Positions 55,756-64,000 of a DNA stretch of 64,000 bases are shown piece after piece. The notes under the pieces are model-generated. The model did no database searches, was not told the DNA's origin, and saw only the letters and a list, made by a program, of their open reading frames with translations. A program made the position numbers and the translations under genes. Within the stretch, counting starts at the first letter, position 1. Each line of letters opens with the position of its first letter. This stretch comes from Pogostemon cablin (Eukaryota; Streptophyta; Magnoliopsida; Lamiales; Lamiaceae): assembly GCA_023678885.1 (NCBI GenBank), contig CM043006.1, positions 7,219,948-7,283,947 on the forward strand, read 5' to 3'.

Positions 55756-58432
55756 TGATGAGCATTTTCTCAACACACAATTAATCCCCAAGTATGTGTT
55801 GGATTGTATACTAAAAGCCTAGCTTTTTGTATGAACAATATTTAGATAATATTTGAAATGAGAATAATGTGATCAAATGTTTGCAATAATGTTGTTGCAA
55901 AAGTCCATTTACTTTATACAGTAGATAATGTGGTGTGCAGTGTCACATAGAAGATCATATTATCGGCTCCTTATAAAGTATAAACAGATGTTTACAACCG
56001 AGATAGACGGGGACTATCTATCGGTATGGTTGTAGTGTGATTTGGTATTAGTCTGTCTTGATTATAAAATTACACTAGTGCACTTGTGTATTGAACAGGA
56101 CTGCGTTGAGATCGTTCAGTTTATACTGACTATATAATAGAACTTGATCTTTGTTATTATGGAAGTTCGTACTCTTAATCCCTATACAATAACCTCGACA
56201 CGTAGGCTAATATTTATTTCTTTAATTCATCGATGGGTGAGATTTAATAGTTAAATCAATATGCTCGATGAGTTGGGAGATGGTGCTGTCTTTATGGTGT
56301 GCTGTTGATTGTAGAAGGAATCTGTGTCCTAACGGAACTGGTTGATGATGTTCCCTTGAGGATCTAATAATGATTATCATGTAAAACCTGCAGGTAGATT
56401 TATTCCGGCATGATACTATGGTTGAGTGGTACTACTCTCGGTACATATATTAATTAATAGAGTTGTCAGTAACTTAATTAATTAATGGGAATTGAATCTT
56501 AAACACAGGGAGATTAATGAGCTCATAATAAGAAGGAGCCCATAAACGTAATTTGGGATTAGGGTGGCAGTGTGATAATATTTCTTTAGTGGAATGATTT
56601 ATTATTATTGGACTTAAGTATAAGTTTTGAGCTCAACTTGGATGCTTAAGCCCAATGGGAGGCCCAAACCCTAATTTTCCCTCCTGGTCCCTGTTGTAGC
56701 CTATATAATAGCCAATCTCAGCAGTCCGAAAATAATAAGTCACACCTAAAATCGTGAATACAGATTAGGATTGCTGATTGAGTTTGTCTTGTAGATCGTT
56801 TCCCACACCAACGTCAAGACGTGGCTTAGGAATACAACAGAAGACCGGAAGGTCGTTTGTTCCTGCTGCTGATGATCAACCTCTACATCAACCATGGTGA
56901 AAGGTAATCAATTCTATGTTTATGCTTCCGCTGCGATAGAATTACATGGAACCTTAACGGTTCACGTTAACCAAAAGATCCAAAGGCCAACAGTATGAAG
57001 GATATTATTGTAGCCTTGATAAGCGACCAACTGATATTTATCGAACCCAAGGGACATATTATTATCAATTCAATTATAATCTAACTTATTAAGATTAGGT
57101 TGTTAATAAATTGATGGAATAATTAATTAACTACTAAACAAGTAATTTAAATAGCAAATAAAGTAAAAAGCAGTAGAGATTAAACGAAGGTGAACAAGTG
57201 AGAAATTAGGTAGTTATTCGGGCCATCCAGTTTTTCTCATTAACTTCCCTTCCGTGTATCAATGTCCGACTCTGCCTTGTGTAATATGGACGCATCACTA
57301 AACCATGCAAATCTACTCTATAGACACAAGTAAATATGCGTGTGAATATCCTTAGAGCAAGAGATATAATTCACCCCCCTTTCTAGCTACTATCAGTATC
57401 AATTATTTCCCGTGCATTAAGTACTCTAACCCGATATGATCTCCCTTTATAGGTACTATGAAGTTATTCTCTTTGTCCTATTTATTAACCCGAATAAGAT
57501 TCAATTAACAAGTATTCATATAAGATAGTTCTAATGAAACTTCGGAGTCCCCTCACTTAGAATCATAACATGAAATCCTGCTCAGCAATGAATGCACTCA
57601 ATCAATAATCAAGATATGTATTCAGACTCTACATAACAATTAATGATACACAAAATAACTCTGAGTATGAATTAAAAATGCATAGTCTTATATAAAATAA
57701 ACCACAAGTGGTGTTGTACGGAGTATACACACGAAAGTTCAATTAAATCATAAAACCTTCATAAACCCTAGAACTACCGAAGCGGTACTAGCCCATGATT
57801 GATCGAAAAACAATCATGGTGGTTGGATAGATCTTACCCATAGTCCTGAATATTACAAGGTAAATTAAGAAGCGAAGTAAACCCTAGATGTGGGCACCAT
57901 CGCGCCTCTCTCCGTCTTGAATCTTCACTTGGTTCTCACTTGATTCGACAGACGAATCTCTCTCTACAGAGGATGATGGTAGGATTTCGATATTGTGTAG
58001 AATGAAGGTGGTACCTTTCTGCTGCGTAGGGTTTTCCTTTTATACTTTCAGCTCCTCCAATGGACCTCTAATGGGCTTTTTGAGCGAAACACGTACTGAA
58101 GGTGTAAAAATACGGATCTAGAGACTTCTCACGTGTTAGTTCGATGTAAGCCCTTGGTCGAACCATCCTGTAACAAACTGGTAGAAGGCTGGTTCGACCC
58201 TAACCGGTGGTAAAACCACACGTGTCCTGATCGAACTAGATGTTTGATTTCTCATTTTCCGATTCCGAGCACTTCTATCCTGTTTTCCTTCAAAAATCTG
58301 CTCAAACGACCTCACACGCACCTGATTCGTGACTTTTCACTACATATCTCGATTTATCCCAACTTAAGATCAAATCACACATCATTATCATAGAAATCAG
58401 AGCCCAAATTACATGAATTTTCACTCTCATCA
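55756..58432 (-). repeat. Athila-like LTR C (minus strand), with copia solo LTR
   Basis: On the minus strand it starts TGATGAGAGTGAAAATTC at 58432 and ends GAGAAAATGCTCATCA at 55756. Without the copia solo LTR it is about 1.48 kb. GGTCGAAC-type motifs lie at 58138-58240. On the minus strand it is preceded by a polypurine tract (58445-58433), so it is a 3' LTR for the short internal remnant next to it. Confidence 0.85.
55797..56992 (+). mobile_element. Copia-family solo LTR
   Basis: This 1196-bp LTR runs from TGTTGGATTGTA to GGCCAACA, with a perfect duplication GTATG on both sides (55792-55796 and 56993-56997). It belongs to the copia A/B family but is more diverged. It sits near the end of the Athila-like LTR C. 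Confidence 0.92.
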
Positions 58433-58639
58433 AACCCCCAAACTTACATATTGCTCGTCCAAATGCAACGAAATCAAAACCACAAGAGTAAGTGCAAAAT
58501 TCACTAGGCCATCAAGTCAAGTACAATACATACCTACACATACAATTATATCAATTTAAAACAGGTACCACTTGCATCATACATTTCATTCATGTAAAAA
58601 CATCACTCAAATATAATAAGCTTCAGAGTACTAAGTCAT
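58433..58639 (-). other. Short internal remnant with polypurine tract
   Basis: Only about 207 bp separate LTR C from LTR E. On the minus strand it ends in AAGTTTGGGGGTT (58445-58433) next to LTR C, preceded by a GACGAGCAAT-like segment found in the other tails. Next to LTR E there is no primer site. It is therefore the 3' end of an internal region whose remainder has been deleted. Confidence 0.7.
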
Positions 58640-60302
58640 TGATGATCGTTTTCTCAACACACAATATTAATCCCCAAGTTTTAAGGATACTATTGTAGCT
58701 TTGATAAGCAACCAAGTGATTATCGAACCCAAAGGACGTATTATTATTAAATTAATTATAATCTAACTTATTAAGACTAGTATGGCAATAAAGTTGTGAT
58801 GATTTAGTAACCAATAAACAATTAATTAAAATAGCAATTAAAATAAAAAACATTAAAGAATAAATGAGAGTTGCTCAAGTGAGAAGATAGGCAGCTCTTC
58901 GGGCCATCCAGTTTCACTAATTAATCTCCCTTCCGTGTATCAATGTCCAACTCTGCCTTATGGAGTATGGACGCATCACTAAGCCATACAAATCTACTCT
59001 ATAGGCACAAGTAAATAAGCGTGTGACACGTGTGAATATCCTTGGAGCAAGAGATATAATTCACCCCCTTTCTAGGTACTATCAGTATCAATTATTTTCC
59101 GTGCACTTAGTACTCTAACCCGATATGATCTCCCTGTATAGGAACTATGACGTTATTCTCTTTATCCTACTTAATAACCCGAATCTAATTCAATTAGTAA
59201 GTATTTATATAAGATAGTTCTTATGAAGCTTCGCAGTCCCCTCACTTAGAATCATAACAAGGAATCCTGCTCAGCAGTGAACGCACTTAATCAATAACCA
59301 ATATATATATTCAGACTCTATATAATAATTAATGATGCACAAAACAACTCTGAGTATGAATTAAAAAAGCATAGTCTTATATAAAATAAACCACAAGTAG
59401 TATTGTACAGAGTATACACACAGAAGTTTAATTAACAAAATAAAAACCTTAATAACCCTAGAACTACCAAAGTGGTTCTAGCCCATAACTATTCGAAGAA
59501 CGTTCATGGTGATTGGATAGATCTTACCAATAGTCTTGAAAATTACAAGATAGATTAAGTTGCGAAGTAAATCCTAGATGCGGGAGCCGTCGCTTCTCGC
59601 TTCGTCTTGAATCTTCACTTGGTTCTCACTTGATTCGTTGCTCATATCTCTCACCACTCCTGTGGATGGAGTTAGGGTTTGGATGTGGTTTAAGATGGAT
59701 GTGGAATCTAACTCTATTTTGGTGTGATCGACAGCCCTTTTTATACTTATTACTTCTTCTCATGGACCTGTACTGGCTTTTTCATCAAAAACATGCACAT
59801 GCACGCACTGGATGTGAAAATCCGACTTTTCAGAGCTGATACATCGCCGTTCGACTAGACTTAGCATGGTTGAATGGGACCTCTTGGTCGAACGCTGGTC
59901 GAACAACATGTCTGTAAACTGGACTTAGTTTCTGCTTCTCGTTCGACTTGACTTCTTTCGTTCGACCTGACTTCTTTTGGTCGAACAGTCTTTACTGGTC
60001 GAATGACCTCTCTGTAAGTTGAAACACCTCTCGTTCGACTTATCACCTTGTTCGACTTCACTGATGCTGGTCAAACAACTTCTCTAGGTCGAACGACACT
60101 TTGGAAATCGGCTAAAAAATTATGTTCTCCAATTCCAAGCACTGAAGACCTATTTTCCTGTACAAATATGCTCAAATAGCCTCAGTAGCATCTGATTCGT
60201 TGCTTTTCCATAAACAACCCGATTTGTCTTAAGAATAGACCAAATCGTACTCAATTTCCACCTAAATCGGAGCTTAAAATACGTGAATTAGCACTCTCAT
60301 CA
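58640..60302 (-). repeat. Athila-like LTR E (minus strand)
   Basis: This 1663-bp LTR starts TGATGAGAGTGC at 60302 and ends CGATCATCA at 58640 on the minus strand. It is collinear with LTR C but diverged. A strong block of TTCGAC/GGTCGAA motifs lies at 59845-60100. A polypurine tract precedes it on the minus strand, so it is the 3' LTR of the internal region at 60303-64000. Confidence 0.9.
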
Positions 60303-60313
60303 ACCCCAAACTT
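60303..60313 (-). other. Polypurine tract of minus-strand element
   Basis: AAGTTTGGGGT on the minus strand, directly before LTR E. It is preceded by CCTCGGGACGAGCAAC, the same segment as at about 35004. Confidence 0.87.
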
Positions 60314-61680
60314 ACATGTTGCTCGTCCCGAGGCAACGACAATCAAAACTAGACAAGAGAGTGTAATCACAAAGTCCTTATAACAAGCACAACTTTTTCT
60401 AACACATGCGATAATATCAATTCAAAACATGCATTCATCCATCATACCTTTCATCCATGCAACTATATCAATCAACCACAATACTTCTACAAGTGCAAAA
60501 TCATCTAACTCACTAGGTAAGTGTTTACTATCGCGCTCAAGTGTAAAAGATGTACACTTTCAAAGGGTTAGTTTATACACTCAAATCAATTCATATATCC
60601 GCGTAACCATTAGCTTGACAAAGGTCTCAAAAATCAATTCATAATTGTTTCAACCCTAGGATCACAAAGGGCTTGTTCTTTGGTTTGTTATAATGGCTCT
60701 ATGGTAAGGTAGGAGAATATAGATAAAGTGACTAATTTCAATAGTAGAGAATTACCTTGGAGATTTGCTTTTCATCAAACAACATTAACACTTATCCTCC
60801 TTCATCATTCGCATAATAATTTCAATACATCTTCTCCTGCTTCTCTTGGAATCAACATCTTTCTTCTTATTTGTACAAGGGTACCAATTTTGGACACTAC
60901 CCTTTCAAACAATTGGAGCACCAGTTTCAGGCACTACCCCTCAACAAGATTTAACCTCATATTTACTTTCATCACTACACAACTTTTCCTTCCTTCTTCT
61001 TCATATATGAACTAGCGCTTTTATTTACCTTAACTCTCTACTAGTAAATAAGGTATTTAAAGCTCAAGTATAGGTAAATAAAGGCTATTCATCATAGGCT
61101 TGCAAAGAAAAATTTTAAAGGCTCAACGGGGCTTCCAATGATTAATATTTTAAGGTAGGAAATTTGGCTAAGTGGCTCAATTTAGGCAATAACGTCCTAA
61201 GATCATGTCCTAGTATCTATCAATCATAAATTTCAAACAAGACTCCAAGCCAAGTTCTAGAATACGAACAAATGAATGATACTCACAAGAATAAACTATC
61301 ATGCAATCATGTAGCATGATTAATAGGCTCAACTTCTCACATGAGTAATAGATTCCTAAGCACTTTTCAAATCATGCAATCAACATCAATATTTACATAA
61401 ACTACAAGCAATAGCGGTACATACCATCATCAATAAAATCAACATGCATCAAAAACAAGTGCTCATGCATAATCAAGACGTAACAACATACTCTTCAAAT
61501 CAATCCTATCACATCCAATCAAACATAACAATATGAATCCATCATCATCAATCAATATCAATACAGATCACTCACGCATGAATCTCAACCAACACCAATA
61601 CCCACTCACTCAAACCCAACCTGTAAAGCGAAAAAAGGGAGATGAGAAGAATCAGACAAAGGAAAAAAACCTAGCGCACT
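60314..61680 (-). other. 3' untranslated tail of minus-strand element
   Basis: About 1.37 kb of non-coding sequence between the ORF1-like gene and the polypurine tract. It shares phrases with 33089-35023, including the 'GGTAGTGCC(C/T)GAAA' type segment reversed at about 60890-60950. Short open frames here are not convincing. Confidence 0.65.
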
Positions 61681-63729
61681 CTACTCCTCCGGAGAATCAT
61701 CATCATCATCACTTATCTCCATGTGCCAATAATCAAAATCCCTGTGAAGAATATATAGTTTCCTATCCACCTCTACCAATCTCTGATTCATACCATCATA
61801 CCGACGATTGAGAGCAGCATAATTTGAATTCGTCAATGCCAGCTGTCGATTTATCTCTTTCTGGTTCACATTCAGGGTAGCGAAATGCTCGTTCATCAAT
61901 CTGAACTGCTCCCAATAAAAGTGATCCTGGGCCTGCCAGAAATCCTGTTGTTGTTGTAGCGTTGGCTCAAAATACTTATATTGTGGCTGCTGCTGCTGCG
62001 GTGGCGGTATCGAAGGCAAATCCATCTCCGAATACACAAACTCTAGCTGTTGTGGCTGATCCTCATCAATGAAATCAGCTGAATCACCAACCAAAATCAT
62101 ATCCTCATTAATGAGGATTCCCTGCAAGTGAATCTCAGCCAGAATTCTCCAATTCCCTCTTCCAAACAAGTCTGGGAAATTGCCCTATGCTCCAAGGTAT
62201 CCATCAATAGGTTGGTGTTGTTCTGAACAGTTGTGAGATCAATAATCGACAGTGGAAATCGAAAAGAAAGCAGATTCTTGCCACGAATGGACATCCAAGC
62301 ATCATCCATCCTCTGAATCAACCCCATCCTAACACAGGATGACAGAATCAAATCCGGATTCCCTCGAATCGGCCTATGCCCACTCAAATAAACTTGATAG
62401 TGCTCCCCTATCAGAGTAATCAACCCTCCAATATTGACTCGCTGGAAATCAATAGTAGAGAACTTATACAGCTGCTGGAAAAAGTAAGTCGCAATGTTGA
62501 AGAGGACTCCATTCATCATGCACCAGAGCACGTACAACTCCCCCTAGGAATACAACTGCCCTCGGATCGAGCAAATAGTGTATTGCTCAGAATTCGATCC
62601 ATAAAAGCTATCTTGGGGTTGCAGATGAAAGCAACCTTAGCAGTGTTTGAGTTATAACTTCCTTGTCTCCCCGAGATAGACCTCCAGAACTCATCAGCAC
62701 GGAAATCAGTGTGCTCCACTTCAGACACATTCTCGCAACCAATCATCTCATTGAATTCACTGGCATACATCAGCTATAATTGTCCACCAATCTTCATCCA
62801 CAATCCATAGAGAAGATAATGATCTTCACGATCGACTCTCATCGTGCACAATACTTCGTCTGTGATGTGGAAATATGTCTCCCTGTTCATCTCCATGAAC
62901 CTGGTGATCCCTACTCGATTGAACATCCAACGAATATCATTGATAATATTCATCTCCACCATAGCTTGATCATCTTGATAGCGAGTCCTCATTATTTTGC
63001 TCGTAATAGCTGCCCATAACTCCTTCTCCTCCCAATCATCGATCTTTATACCAAAATCAAAAGGTCTCCTCTTATCAAGCTTTAACTTCTTAGCACTAGC
63101 ACCTTTCCTAGGAGACTTAGTCTCCTTCCTCTTCGAAGATGAAGCAATCTCTTTACCTATAAAAGCTATACTTCAATACACAACAAAAGAGATAAAGCAA
63201 GATTACCAATCTTAAGACTAATCAAAGCATGAATTCTACTCAAGACTTCAAATTCATATGCTATAATCATAACTTAATTCTCCAAGTTTCAAGTGTTCAT
63301 CTAATAATCATAACAAATATATGCTTAACACTTCCAATCATGAAACCATATCAACCAATAATCTTAAAATTACCACACACATGAAACATGGTTCTCAATT
63401 TCAACATAAACTTCAACAAAAACCCCAAGCATGTTCATCTTCCATATACAATTGCACAATATCAACACTTCAAATCAACAAGCCCATACATATAATATGA
63501 AAATAACCTCAAGCCCGCAAGATATGCATCATCAATTTCACAAAACATCTCAATAATCCAACGTAAATTGAATCATGCAAAGTCAAATGAAATTTCAACA
63601 AAAACACTAAATTCAACACTTCAATCCAACTAAGCATATGTTCAATCAACTTACCAAACCCTTACTAAGCATTATTCACTTCAATTCAATGATATAGAAG
63701 TAAGAAAACATACCTTTTCCTCTGGTCAT
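61681..63729 (-). pseudogene. Athila ORF1-like gene with one intron, nearly intact
   Basis: Minus-strand copy of the ORF1-like gene. Exon 1 is 16 nt (ATG at 63729-63727). An intron of 557 nt (63713-63157; GTATGT...TTTATAG) leads to exon 2 in the same reading frame. Exon 2 begins with a Lys/Arg/Ser-rich, nuclear-signal-like stretch ('SSSKRKETKSPRKGASAKK') and 'FGIKIDDWEEKELWAAI'. The conserved centre follows ('YNSNTAKVAFICNPKIAFMD', 'VNIGGLITLIGEHYQVYL'), then a Gln/Pro-rich segment, a probable coiled coil and an acidic end 'SDDDDDSPEE'. Damage is light: one TAG at 62776-62774, a frameshift in a G run at about 62545 and another at about 62165. The function of this family is unknown. Confidence 0.75.
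63157..63713 (-). other. Intron of ORF1-like gene
   Basis: 557 nt, AT-rich, with donor AAAG|GTATGTTTTC and acceptor CTTTTATAG|GTAAAG. Removing it keeps exon 1 and exon 2 in one frame (phase 1). The + strand relative has a 689-nt stretch with similar borders (9742-10430). Confidence 0.65.
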
Positions 63730-64000
63730 GGTGATTGTGATGTGCGACGAAAATCCCAAAAAATTTGAATGGAATAGCCCCAATTTAGACTTGAATCCTC
63801 CAAATCTTGGATGTGGAAGTGTGTGGAGAGGAAGATTTACATGTGGGAAGAGTTTGGAGTGAAGTACTTACAATTCGTGATGGGTGCTCGAGAAAGGGCG
63901 ACAGAATCGGTCGAACAACACGTTGAAACTGACCTATATTTGTGATTTCAGACTGCATTCGACTCAAACAGTTTGGTCAAGCAAGGGGTTCTGGTCGAAC
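63730..64000 (-). other. Leader and motif block upstream of ORF1
   Basis: This corresponds in layout to 9312-9741. On the minus strand GTTCGACC and GGTCGAA-like motifs (64000-63905) are followed by a leader running to the ATG at 63729. The true start, LTR border and primer site lie outside the window. Confidence 0.45.

Overview
The window looks like a heterochromatic, repeat-dense stretch of a plant nuclear genome, probably a eudicot. The evidence is AT-rich DNA, Ty3/gypsy Athila-type and Ty1/copia elements with plant primer sites (tRNA-Asp-like and initiator-Met-like), Stowaway-like MITEs with CTCCCTCCGTC ends, a CACTA-like and a hAT-like transposon, and a fragment of an endogenous plant pararetrovirus. 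I found no intact host protein gene, tRNA or rRNA, and no CRISPR array. Every retroelement polyprotein carries stops, frameshifts or lost catalytic residues. The species cannot be named from this sequence alone.

Layout. 1-8878: Athila-like material on the + strand. A gag remnant and 3' untranslated tail with polypurine tract lead into an LTR (2152-about 3735), then a second internal region with gag, protease, RT, RNase H and a truncated integrase. 8879-11252 plus 18728-18889: the end of another element with an LTR-like segment, a probable leader intron and an Athila ORF1-like gene. That gene is split by a 7.5-kb Ty1/copia element (copia A, 11253-18722) with LTRs and a perfect target duplication, GTATG. 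18890-22980: AT microsatellites, a direct duplication and four Stowaway-like MITEs. 22980-28880: mostly unassigned single-copy-looking DNA with short tandem duplications and a few weak exon-like blocks on the minus strand.

28881-53991 is a nested stack. The base layer is a degraded minus-strand pararetrovirus (Caulimoviridae-like protease, RT, RNase H and downstream frames). It was split by a gag-only Athila-like element (29044-36969, LTRs of about 1.95 kb, perfect target duplication CTGGC) and by copia B (39867-53448). Copia B in turn holds a 5.2-kb CACTA-like transposon (43370-48602) and an inverted solo LTR of its own family (51434-52637, target duplication CAAGT).

53992-64000: Athila-type LTRs in both orientations. 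They include a truncated + strand LTR with a hAT-like insert (8-bp target duplication), two minus-strand LTRs in tandem, and a copia solo LTR (target duplication GTATG). The minus-strand internal region that follows carries a second, better preserved ORF1-like gene with a 557-nt intron.

The most interesting signals are not a new pathway but retroelement structure. Short palindromic motifs occur in LTRs and leaders of unrelated superfamilies. An LTR hairpin unit appears to have been amplified inside an open frame. Two related ORF1 genes sit behind leader introns. The leaders of two closely related copia copies have been replaced by completely different repeats.
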